A stretch of 64,000 bases of DNA from Paulownia fortunei (Eukaryota > Streptophyta > Magnoliopsida > Lamiales > Paulowniaceae): the NCBI GenBank assembly GCA_019321725.1, contig CM033113.1, forward strand, positions 9,238,001 to 9,302,000, in the 5' to 3' direction. Of the stretch, positions 47,288 through 58,150 are shown piece after piece. Both the position numbers and the translations under genes were made by a program. Every line of letters starts with the position of its first letter. The first letter of the stretch is position 1. The notes below the pieces were generated by a model. The model saw only the letters and a list, made by a program, of their open reading frames with translations. It searched no databases and was not told the DNA's origin.

Positions 47288-48257
47288 CTTCCTCCGTCCT
47301 AAAATCTATTGGGTGCCTTCAGATGGTTCTACAAGAATATGTGTGAATAAATTATACTATTTGCTTATACTTGGACACGGATAATGTTTGCCATGAAATT
47401 GGCTTTTGGCTTGCTTTGTGCGCTTCAGCTACTGAAGACAGATTTCCTTTTATTTTCTGATATGGTTTTTGGGGATAGTGGAAAGATGGAATTGATGTCT
47501 TGATAAATGTCCACTAAGTGGTTTTAGGATCTGAAGGTTCTGCCCTTGTTCATTCCGTGGATGTAAGACTGAGTACATTCTTCCTATTTCTTCCAGACTC
47601 TGCAGTAGTTCCCCTTCCAAGTCTTGAGACAGATAGGGTAGGAAATTGCCCTGGCCTAATGTACCATCCACTTTTTACAGTTCGACAGTAGCCTTCGCCT
47701 TCCTGTTTTCAATGCAGTGCCAATGCCCTTGCTCCGCACTCTGTCCGGTCTCTTTTTTTACCTTTTTCCCCTTGTTGCAAGGAAACGGTTTTCTTTTCTT
47801 CTCTTTTCTTTTTTTTTTTTGTAATTTGTAATTTTAATTCCATTTTTCGTTTGTGAGCAAAGTAATCATCTGTTTCTCTTCATTCAAGATTTCTGTTTTG
47901 AATAACGACAACAATTGGCAATTGAGGGACAGGGGTCTGACGTCTCTGGGGATGGCAATCTTGCCTGCAGGGGCAGTTCTGGTTCCCTTGACTTCGTAGG
48001 CAATGGTGGCACTGTAGGAAATGAATATTTGCACTAACCGAACAGGGGAGGATGGTCAGTGTTCCTGAAACAATCGAGGGCTTTTTAAATACTAAAAACA
48101 CCTCAATGGTGAATACTCAACTTGAGATTGTAATCACTAGAGAAACTTGTGAGGGAGATAACAGAAATGGTGGAGGGTGACGAGTTGGAGTAAAGCTAAT
48201 TCCTTAAAGGTCCTGGTCTGAAAATATATATTCATGGTGCTTTCTCTTGGTTTTTTA

Positions 48258-48288
<31 letters not shown>

Positions 48289-48640
48289 CGTGATCATAAA
48301 TAGTTTTTAGTGGATTGAACAAAGAATATTTGGTTTTAAATTTGTATGCCAAGTAGAAGACATATGCCTTGGTGGTACATTAACTACAAACAAGATTTTA
48401 TGCTTGTAATGCTTATAATGGAAAACAACGGTTGCTGGTCGACATTGTTAACGAAAACTAAGTGTAATTGTAAGATTCCTTGCAAGCTATGTGTATTCAC
48501 TGGAAGACCAGTTAAAGCTTGGTAGAACTTTGGAGAGTTAATGTAATTGGGATATGATTTCTTCCTTACACCCATATTTTTAGAGTTAATATGAGAAATG
48601 TGGATCAAGGACGAGTGATTGGCAGCCCTTGCACGGCGCC
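47288..48640 (+). pseudogene. ATG18-like C-terminal remnant C with MITE-like end
   Basis: TACTTCCTCCGTCCTAAAAT (47,287-47,306) is a Stowaway-type left terminus, after which ATG18-module sequence resumes (TTCAGATGGTTCT). At 47,930-48,030 one frame gives GSDVSGDGNLACRGSSGSL then DFVGNGGTVGNE and a stop, the same Ser-rich tail as in remnants A, B and D. An ATT trinucleotide microsatellite lies at 48,258-48,288. The flank after the tail matches the 3' flanks of A and B. Confidence 0.6.
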
Positions 48641-50689
48641 TCCCCTTGACCGAGGCCCCTGGTGCTTTTGTGGTGTAGGCACTTATATCTCTTTGGCTGG
48701 AAGTGCATCCCAGTTGAGTAGTGTTTGATGTTTTGCGTCTTTCTACATGTGAAGCTACTCTTTTGTTCTCCAGGAGGGTCTTCGGAAGTCCAATATAGAG
48801 GAGCGAGAACTAGAGGCTATGGATGTCGCATGGAAGTGTGCATACTGTGGTGTTGAATTTCTGTTCTGTGACATTGTAAAGAAAAGCTCAGATGATAGAT
48901 CATTAGATTGAATAATAAGCTCCAATATGTAAATAATAGCATCGTGTTTCAATATTGAATGTTACGCATAAGTGTCTTAGAAGGCTGACAAATCAAGATT
49001 TAGGAAAACTGCAAATGAAGCGAGTGTGTGACTGTCCATAAACTTGATCATGTTACTAGAATTATGACAGTTTCGGTACCTGACTTTAGTCTTTTCACTT
49101 TTCTGGGTTATGGTCAAAAAAGATAAATGCTTAAAGCAGGCATAGAAGGTAGATCCTAGGGTTAAGGTCCTTTTTCTTTCGACTTGTTCATCTTCTCTGG
49201 AAGGTTGCTGGTACTGGGCCAGTGTAACTCAGGCTGTACTATGGTTAGCAACACTCGGGTAAGTTTGTGCTTCTTAGGTTTTGTGTCACCATGTTGTCCC
49301 CAGATGAAATTGACGCTGATCTCCTTTTCGTTAAAGAATTTGCCTGTAGCAATGTATTAATAAATGTTTCTTAGCTGAATTGATCACTCCTGGAAGTTTC
49401 CTGGAATAGGTGGGTGTGAAAGACACAAAAATAAATGGTACGATGTGGTTGCGGTCAGTTTGAGTTTCCAACTCCGGATGTGAGCATTCATTGGTGAAAT
49501 TATCATGATCAGGTATGCATGAGTATTCACTGTAGACAAAATCCAGTTGCTGCCGTATAGTCACAAGTAACGCAACTGACATAATTTTATGCTACGGTAA
49601 GTATCGCAGCATGAGTCATATTGCGATCATCAGGATAGGCATTTTCAGTTGTTTTTATACTTTGGCCGCTTAGACAGTTTTAAGTTTTTGGGGCCCGATT
49701 ATTTTATATACAAATGTGAACGGCATAAAGAAGGTATTTAGAAATATAATTTTAATTAACTCAATTTTATTCTAGTATCAGTTATTTTATGAATGGTGAA
49801 TATTAACTTCTGTGACTAAATTATTTTTGTGGATCCAATTTGTGGAGAAATTAGAAATGAACCGCATGGCCACCCTCACAGCCTTTACCCTCTCCCTTAT
49901 TTTCCAGACATTTTGCAAGATAGTTAATCAATCCCTAGTCCTATGCTTAGAGCCATTCACACTCATGATCAATCATCAATGTGTATTCGTATACCTTCAT
50001 TAGTCCCACATCTCAACAGAAACATTGGAAAAACTTGAAACTTTGAGATAAAAAATAAATACAGAACTAAATATTAGTATTATACTTTCGGAAAATCAAG
50101 TAAATTCATAAATGTGACTGTGCAACTAGGCTTTGCACTGCAAGTACAAGTTGCAAATGACCTTAAAGGTTTGAAGATCTGAAAAATATGCTTGCATGCA
50201 CTCTCTGCATATTGCCCCTTGTTTACTTGGGTTGAAGGTGTTCATTTTCCTGCACAATGACCATTATTTTCTTAATAGTAGGCACTCATTTTACTTGATG
50301 ATGTAATAGTCATTTTAATTGAAATTAAAAATCATGTTTTATCAAAAGCCAGATCAGCAACCAGATTGAGTTCTGTTTCAGGTGTTAGGTGAGAGCTTCT
50401 GTTTGAGCTTATTTAGTGTTTATAGTGAGAGTTTAAAATTACCATTTCAGGTGATTGCAAGTGACTTTTTGTCAGTGTTATCACCACATTGCATCATAAA
50501 ATGTGCTATTCTGGCTTGAACCTTTTAGCCTGCCCTCCGAGTTTTGAATATCACGTAGGAATGATTTAGTTAATGCAACTTAAATGGTTTGCTAGCATCT
50601 TTTTAGTAGTTTCTGTGCATTTCAGAATTATGTATCTGATATCTGTTTTGTTAAGCCAATTCAATTATGTATGCCTACTTTCAATTCAA

Positions 50690-53215
50690 GGTTCTCCTGG
50701 GGTGGGTTTGACAAATTAGAACTTGAAGGAGGCGTCACACGGCAGGTTCTCTTGCTGGGGTACAGTCATGGGTTTCGGGTCTGGGAGTTGAAGTAGCCGA
50801 CAAAGTGCACAACCTAGTCTCCAGGCATGATGGCCCAGTTCCATTCATGCGAGTGCGAGATGCTTGTAGATTTTAGTTTGATATCGTTGAGCTTATTTGG
50901 TCCATAATTTATCTATCAGGTCATCGTCAGAGGCATTGTCAGCAACTGTGATTGCGCAGTTTAGGCACATAAAAGTTCCATTTGTTGTTGTGCTTGATCC
51001 CAGTGGTACCCTCTTAGTTACAGCTTCAGTTCAGGGTCTCAACATAAATGTTTTTCGAGTAATGCCTAGACTTTCTGGAGGCTCGTCTGGTGCTGCTCCG
51101 GTACCATCTTATGTCCATCTTTACAGGCTACAACGTGGTTTCACAAATATGTAAAATAATGATTTTGTTTCTTTCTTGACTTGGACGCCTTTATAGGTGA
51201 ATAACAATTAATGTTTGGAAATGCTTTAACATGTTATACAGGACATAGTTTTTAGCAGTGATAGCCAATGGATTATGATCAGTTCATCAAGAGGGACAAG
51301 CCACCTTTTTGCTGTTTCTCCCGGGAGGGGGGGGGGGAATGCTTGCCATAGTGCCAGAAACGGTGGATCCAGCTCGGTGGCAAAGCATGAAGTTCGTGAC
51401 AACATAAATGTTTTTCGAGTAATGCCTAGACTTTCTGGAGGCTCGTCTGGTGCTGCTCCGGGACCATCTTATGTCCATCTTTACAGGCTGCAACGTGGTT
51501 TCACAAATATGTAAAATAACGATTTTGTTTCTTTCTTGACTTGGATGCTTTTATAGGTGAATAACAATTAATGTTTGGTAATGCTTTAACATGTTATACA
51601 GGACATAGTTTTTAGCAGCGATAGCCAATGGATTATGATCAGTTCATCAAGAGGGACAAGCCACCTTTTTGCTGTTTCTCCAGGGGTGGGGGGAGGAACC
51701 AGATGCTTGCCGTAGTGCCAGAAACGGTGGATCCAGCTCGGTGGCAAAGCATGAAGTTCATGGATCACCAATTTCAGGATTACATGTGCTGACTCAACAG
51801 AGTATCTGTGCATCTGGCCCTTTCTGTTATAAGCAGAATAAGGAAAGGACATAAGGTTGGAGAAACACAGTAAGTGGTGCTGCAGCAGCTGCAACTGGGC
51901 GGATGCGTTGTCTCTCTGGTAATCACCCTTCCACAACTGCAAAGGCAATGAAATGTGTGCAGATAACAGTTCTTCGAAGAAAAACTATTGCCTGCTTGTT
52001 TTCTTTCCTTCTGGTTGTGGAATACAATATGCTCTGCGTATTTCTCCTGGTTTTAATTGTATGATGGCTTTGCCTGGAGTAACTGCCACTTGTGAATCCG
52101 GTCACGACTGTGATGCAAGATTAATGGTGGAGACAATCCAGAAGTGGTATATTTGTTAAAAAGAAAAATCGCAAGCAGCCGGAAAATAATATTTTGACAT
52201 GTATGGAGAAAATGGAACTTCAAATAGCAGTAAAGTATGTCCTGAAAGAACAAAGCAGGAAAATAATGTATTTGTGGATGTGCTGGACACAACCACGAAA
52301 GAGAAGATTTCTACTGAAGAAAAGAATCATGTGTAAATATCTAAAGCATAGCTTCAAATGCATCAAAACACAAATCCACTGTGGCTAAATCAGAGATATT
52401 TCATGATTGCTGAGAAGTCGATGTAGTTTTTGTGTATGTTATGAAATCTTTTTTATGACTGAAATCCTTGTTTTGTTACTATATTTTGGCAGATATGTTT
52501 TCCATCAATGCTGAATGATGTCTGTGATATGGAAGAAGGTGCTTGTGGGGTGAGAAATTTCCATCCGTATGCTCGAAGCAAGGTAAAAAGACTTGGTTCC
52601 AATTTTTGATTGTCTTCAAGCTCCCAAATTTCAACTGGGAGGTGTGTTCAGATGGTTCTGCACAGATCTGGGGGAATAAATATAAATAGTTAGAAATGCA
52701 TACAATTCGCCATGAAACATCTTGTACAAGGACTTGCTTTGATATCTTGATATGGTTTCTTTCATCTTTTGGTTGTAGTTTCTAATTTCTAATTTTGAAT
52801 TTTGTTGGTGAAACTGTAACTATAATCACCATTTTCTGCTTTTCAGGATTTTGTGGTGTGAATGGCGATAATAATGGGCAGTTTGAGTGTCAGGGGTCTG
52901 ATGTCTCCGGGGATGGCAAGCTTGCCTGCAGGAGCAGTTCAGGTTCTCACGAACTCCGTAGCCTATGGTGGCACTGTAGTAAATGAACCGAAAAATTGCG
53001 CTAACGAAACAAGGCAGCTGGACGTTTATGGTTGTCCACTGAAATTACTAATGATTCCCCAATAGATAACAACATTCGGCTCGAGTATATGTAAATACTA
53101 GAGACGACTCTGTGAGGGTGAGCCAACTTCTATATATATGCACGTGACAGAGATGGACTCAAAATGGAACATCAATTTGCAGAGGCGAGGAGTTTGGTTA
53201 AAGGTAAAATAACTT
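50690..53215 (+). pseudogene. ATG18f/g/h-like pseudogene D (longest remnant)
   Basis: Pieces of a plant ATG18 protein with a BCAS3-type C-terminal region occur in order: WGGFDKLELEGGVTRQVLLL then GFRVW (50,699-50,790); after a frameshift VHNLVSRHDGPV (50,808-50,845); after a large gap lacking most propeller exons, TVIAQFRHIKVPF and DPSGTLLVTASVQGLNINVF (50,944-51,060), SYVHLYRLQRGF, SDSQWIMISSSRGTSHLFAV, NCKGNEMCADNSSSKKNYCL then LVFFPSGCGIQYALRISPGF, YDC-like DCDARLMVETIQKWYIC (52,107-52,155), and the tail GSDVSGDGKLACRSSSGS and LKMEHQFAEA. Plant ATG18f/g/h are phosphoinositide-binding PROPPIN-family proteins of about 700-1,000 residues acting in autophagy. Stops, frameshifts, missing exons and a 360-bp internal duplication make this a pseudogene. 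Confidence 0.8.
51041..51760 (+). repeat. 360-bp tandem duplication inside pseudogene D
   Basis: 51,041-51,400 and 51,401-51,760 are nearly identical (a handful of differences, mainly around a poly-G run at 51,325-51,339). Each unit holds an ATG18-like exon end (NINVFRVMPRLSGG to GFTNM), an intron-like stretch and the next exon (ISSSRGTSHLFAV). Confidence 0.9.
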
Positions 53216-53459
53216 AAAAGGTTTCCTGGTCTAAAATTCTGTTATAAGCATTATTATATTCGTGGTGACAAATGCTGTTGGACTTTGATGATAAATATTA
53301 TGAGTAGATGAGTAGTTTTGTAAGCTTTGCTTGCCTAGTATGTGTATTCAGTGTTTATGGGGATGGTTTGATAGAGCTTTTGAGAGTAGTCTTATTTTTG
53401 GAACTTGATTTTCCCCCTTGTCCCTGAGTTTTGGCAGAGAAATGTGGGTTGAGGAATAG

Positions 53460-56400
53460 GATGAACGGATGGATAGAGTTTTCTAGTATTCAGCTATTTC
53501 AGGAATGGTGGATGTTAACTTCTGTGGATCCAATTTGTGTGTAGAAATTAGAAAATATCAGCGACTCAATCCGTGGTCCTAATGTTTCATTCTTCCCACG
53601 TCTCAATATGAGTTACAAAGGCTCTTCTCTTCTTGGCGATCAAGATGATGAAGTTAACTGTTGGTCTTTCCCCTCATTATTTTCAATGGTAGAAACTCAT
53701 TTTTTTTACAATGATAGAAACTCATTGAAACTGTTAAAAGTCTTTCCCATCATTATTTTCAATGGTAGAAACTCATTTTTTAACAATGATATTCGCTTGC
53801 AAGTAAGTTGCAGTTAAACTGACACCCCAAAGCTAATAATTATAGTAATTAACATCTCTTTGTTTAAAAAATTACAAGAACCTCCCTAATTTTTGGGAGG
53901 TGGTTGAAAAAGCCCAAGTTTTTCTTTAAAATGACTTCTTTATACTCAGTCTTGCCTTTGCATCTTATTTATGACTTTAAAGTCAACCCTGGCCAACATA
54001 TAAAAGTTATCTCCAATCTACTTCTAGTATTGCATTTTTTTTATTTTTTTTTATGAGTATGAATATCTTCAAAAAGGTTTTTAAATTTTCTGATATGCCT
54101 ATTAGTCCTAATTAATAACTATTAATATCCAAAAGAGAGGGCATGATCAGATTTTATCAATTCTTAACTGGTGTAGTTTGAATATTAAGTTTCTTTTCGT
54201 ATCTCAAACTTTTCTTCAAAAGCTTGCAATTAACCTCTTATGAGTACATAGAGGACTTTGCGAAAGAAAAGTTACGGTCTTCAAAAGTTGATTATTTTGC
54301 AAAATTGTCGATTTATGATATTCTCTGCTGATTTTCTTACCAATTAATTTATTCCTATGATAATTCTAGATTGAAAGAAATATGAATTTACATTAAAATG
54401 ATAAGGTTACTAAATCAGAAAGAATTAATGATTACATACTATTAATAATATTACATACACCTATTATATGTCTGATCATAGTTTTTAAGCGGCATATTTT
54501 GAATATAACAAGAAATTCCTTTTTAAATTTTAAATCCTTTTTTAAAAAGTTGGTGGTTGAAATTCTCTCTTTATAATCTTTTGAATATTATGATAAGAGT
54601 TAATTTCCCTTTATCATCATGTACTCATTTGGTATCATTTTGCTCTTTGTATTTTAAATCAGTTAATTGTATCAATGTATCCTCCTTATATCATTTTACT
54701 TTTAAGTACATCATGTGCCCCTTGCTAACAAAAGATAAGAGTTTTCCTTACCCATTATTTTTAGTATTTAATTGATTTTATATTAATAGATTTGTATTTA
54801 TATTCTAATAATTTTTTTAACTTGATTAATTAGCACTTAAAAGTATATTCATTTGGAATTTTATTGTATCTAAATTTTAATGGTTGATTTTTTTAATTTA
54901 ACATAATTTATATTAATTCGATTTACAATGAAAAACTTATCCACTCGTATTTAGATTTTTAATAAAATGTTAGATAAATATATTACATTTTTTTAGATTT
55001 ATGATGAATAAAAAAAATTATAAGTAACTATAATGGTTTTTTTTATTTAACATAATTTTTATTAAATTAATGTAACTCAATTAACAATGAGAAATTTCTT
55101 GCTAATATTTTACGAGTTTAGAAATATATTGCATGTTATAGATTTGTGATGAGTAAAAAATTTATAAGTAAAATATATTTGTTAATAAAATATATATTCT
55201 ACTATATAGTAATTTGAAAAAAAAATTATATTCAATTAAAAAATAGTAATTAAAATTTTAGTTCAACAAAGTTATAAATAAATTTTATGTCAAGTGTTAA
55301 TTAACTGTGTTGAAAAAATTATTAAAATAGAAATACATATTTATTATTATCCAAATATAATTGGAATATTAATACAAAGTCAATTGAACTAAGGGCAATT
55401 CGACCATGATATAATTTAGAGTACAAAAGTTAAAATAATATAATCGATAAAGTTTTATGGGATAAAGTGATATAAAGCAAGCCTACAAAAATGAAATGGG
55501 ATTAACCTTAGATTATATAGAATTAAACTTATAGAACTTTCTAATTATATGTCATTGGCATATAAAATTTCACACAACAGAGTTAGGATCGTTTAAAGTT
55601 GATTGTTTGCACAATTATATATCTATAATATTTTCTCTAATTGTCTCACCATTTATCGTAGTCATACTAGAATTTTAGGTTTTAAAGAAGGATAAAGTTT
55701 CAGTAGAAAAGAATAAAAATGATAAGGTTAATTACTATAACTTTGATGCTAAATAAAACATATTTAATGATAACATATTAAAATAATTAGGATTTTATTA
55801 AAAGTTAGAATAACATTCATTTTAGTACCCAAGTTTTGTCATTTATCTTAATGTGATACATAAATTTTTATGATGCACTAATTGATATTTGAGTTTTGTC
55901 ATAAATATCAAATTGGTATGTATTGGACGAGCTTAATAAAAAAAAAAAAAATTATCTAGAACTTTTTATAATGTTGGTATATACTTTAAACTTTAATTTA
56001 TTTTTAATTATCTTTAATTTCTCACTATATATAAAATTAATTGTAATAAATTCTATCTTATGATAATGTAAATAAAAAATTGATTAATAAACAACCATAT
56101 CAACAGAAAATTTAAATATTCATAATTAATCAACAAAATCAAAATACACATAGATAGTAGGCGGTAGTTTTGAAATTAAGATATTTGATTTTTAAAAGTT
56201 TAAATTGGAAAAACGTAGAAATAATAAGAGAAATATTTATTTATTATTCTTTCCAGACTTTTTTTTATTTGGGATATGAAAAGACAAAAAAAAAAAAACA
56301 ATATTATTTTATTGCATCAAAAACATCACCTTTAACATCTAAATAAATATTTAAAAAATCATATTGTGAATCTCATAGCATACATTTAGTTTCAAAATTA

Positions 56401-57700
56401 TTGTTCCGTCAATTATATTGTGATTTCTCCCTCTTTTGTTTTGTAATACCTTTTTTTATATCTTACTTATATTGAAGTATATTATTAGATAATCTCAAAT
56501 ATATATTATCAATGTAGTAGTATTAAATAATATGAAATATTATGTAAAATAGAAAGGAGAATTAGAAGTGAATAGATTAAAAAAGGGTGCCATTCTAATA
56601 AGTAAAAAGTAAAAATTAAATGGATTATGAATTTAATATTTATGGCTGAACTCGGATATAACTTAAAACATGTGTAAAAGTTCAAATGTCAATTCGATAT
56701 TTATAACAAGACTGAAGTACCAAAATAATTTTTAATTTTAAAATTATTGTCTTTATAATGCATTATAAATTGGGTGAAAACACATGGAATATTTGTATAT
56801 TTACATCCCACCCCAGACCCAAAGATGAAAGCCGAACTCCACAGCCCACCAACCCCCAACAATCTCTGCAATTGCCCTGGTGAAATTTCCTGTACTTTAA
56901 AACTAAAAATAAAAGATAAAGAAAAAAAAACATGAAGAAAATTCATACATACACACACTATACAACAAGTATCAATCAATTGATAGTATTAGTTTTACAG
57001 ATCTTTAACTACTTATGACTAAAAATAAATTAGTAACATTTAAGGAGCATTTTTGTCAATGCACACTATAAGTGGGTATAGATTCCATTTTATAGTTTTG
57101 TATACACGAATCAAACACTAAAATAGGACTTCACATTAATTTTCTACAGTCCAGATTTCTTATATGATGTAACATTATCATTGAATAGGATCACAAGTAA
57201 TCAAATTTATAGCAATGAAATTCAAATTCAGAATCCATTTAAAACAAATTCTACTAAAAAAACTAATCAAGAATATACCTTTTTCATGTATGATTAAGGG
57301 AATGATTAGATCACACAGTAAACCCAGAAGAAGAGACGAATTCTTGATTAGCACCATAGAGGATACACATCAAACCCAACAAGCCACCAACCCAAAGTCC
57401 AACCCCACCATCTGATCAATTACCCTCGTGAAAAACAACTGTCCAAACTTATTGATATTTGCATTAAGTGTACATGTATGTATTTTGTTCAAATATTTCA
57501 TTTGGTAAAAAATAAAATACTTAATAAAACGATCATACATCTGGGATATCATGGATTCAACAGTCCAATCTTTATAATTGTTTTTGTCAAAAAAAAAAAA
57601 AAAAACAAGAAAGAAAAACATGAAGAAGTCATTTTCCATTTAGATACTCTGTTATATCAGAAGCCCAAACAGCCCAGGATTGTTCAAATATACTTCATGT
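53460..57700. other. AT-rich intergenic region
   Basis: No gene recognised over 4.2 kb. It has a 77-bp imperfect tandem repeat at 53,664-53,815 (GTCTTTCCC...TTTTCAATGGTAGAAACTC). Two related CCACCAACCC-containing segments around 56,800-56,940 and 57,370-57,620 share CCTGGTGAAA/CCTCGTGAAA and AAACATGAAGAA blocks, so they look like an old local duplication. The end of this stretch should contain the GAUT12 promoter. Confidence 0.5.
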
Positions 57701-57719
57701 GGAGGCAAAGTGAAGCAAC

Positions 57720-57726
57720 ACCAAAC
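57720..57726 (+). promoter_or_regulatory. Possible MYB secondary-wall site (SMRE-like)
   Basis: ACCAAAC fits the consensus ACC(A/T)A(A/C)(T/C) bound by secondary-wall MYB factors such as MYB46. It lies about 430 bases upstream of the GAUT12 start. Seven-base matches are common, so this is only suggestive. Confidence 0.3.
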
Positions 57727-57729
57727 CAT

Positions 57730-57731
<2 letters not shown>

Positions 57732-57780
<49 letters not shown>
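57732..57780. repeat. (CT)n microsatellite, about 24 units
   Basis: Uninterrupted CT repeat directly upstream of a TATA-like box of the GAUT12 gene. CT-rich elements near plant core promoters are common and polymorphic. Confidence 0.95.
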
Positions 57781-57783
<3 letters not shown>

Positions 57784-57787
57784 AATT

Positions 57788-57795
57788 TATAAATA
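57788..57795 (+). promoter_or_regulatory. TATA-like box of the GAUT12 gene
   Basis: TATAAATA sits just after the CT repeat, about 360 bases before the ATG. Transcription would start near 57,820, giving a leader of roughly 330 bases. I saw no ATG between 57,826 and the start codon. A GTGAGT at 57,980 could be the donor of a 5'-UTR intron, unproven. Confidence 0.5.
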
Positions 57796-58150
57796 TACAA
57801 GTTTTTCCAACTTCCCTTCTTCAATACCAAGCCAACCAGGAAAAACACCATCCCTTCTCAGTCTCCAATCTCTTTCTCTCAAACAAACTTCTTCTCTGGC
57901 AAAATAATACTCTCCCTGTAGCCAAAAAAGAAAAACAAAAACCTCTACATACCTACTAACCTCCATACTAAGCAAGGTTAGGTGAGTGACAGCAACCTTA
58001 AACACCCTCAGGACCTTCCTTTTACAGCATTTCTTTTTCTTACATTTGGGGTTCACTTTCTTGGCTGCATTCTAGTGTTTGTGATTTCATTTTGGGTGTT
58101 TTTTTTTTCCTTTTTTCTACTTTTGGGAAGGAAAAAAGAAACAGTTGAAA

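Noticed and set aside
48137..48352. Minus-strand frame with an Asn run
   Set aside because: Translation of the ATT microsatellite at 48,258-48,288.
57478..57907. Open frames with (SL)n repeats upstream of GAUT12
   Set aside because: Translation of the CT microsatellite. They lie in the promoter and have no conserved sequence.
58145..58150. Alternative TTG start two codons before the GAUT12 ATG
   Set aside because: Plant nuclear genes start at ATG, and MQLHISPS at 58,151 matches the known N terminus.
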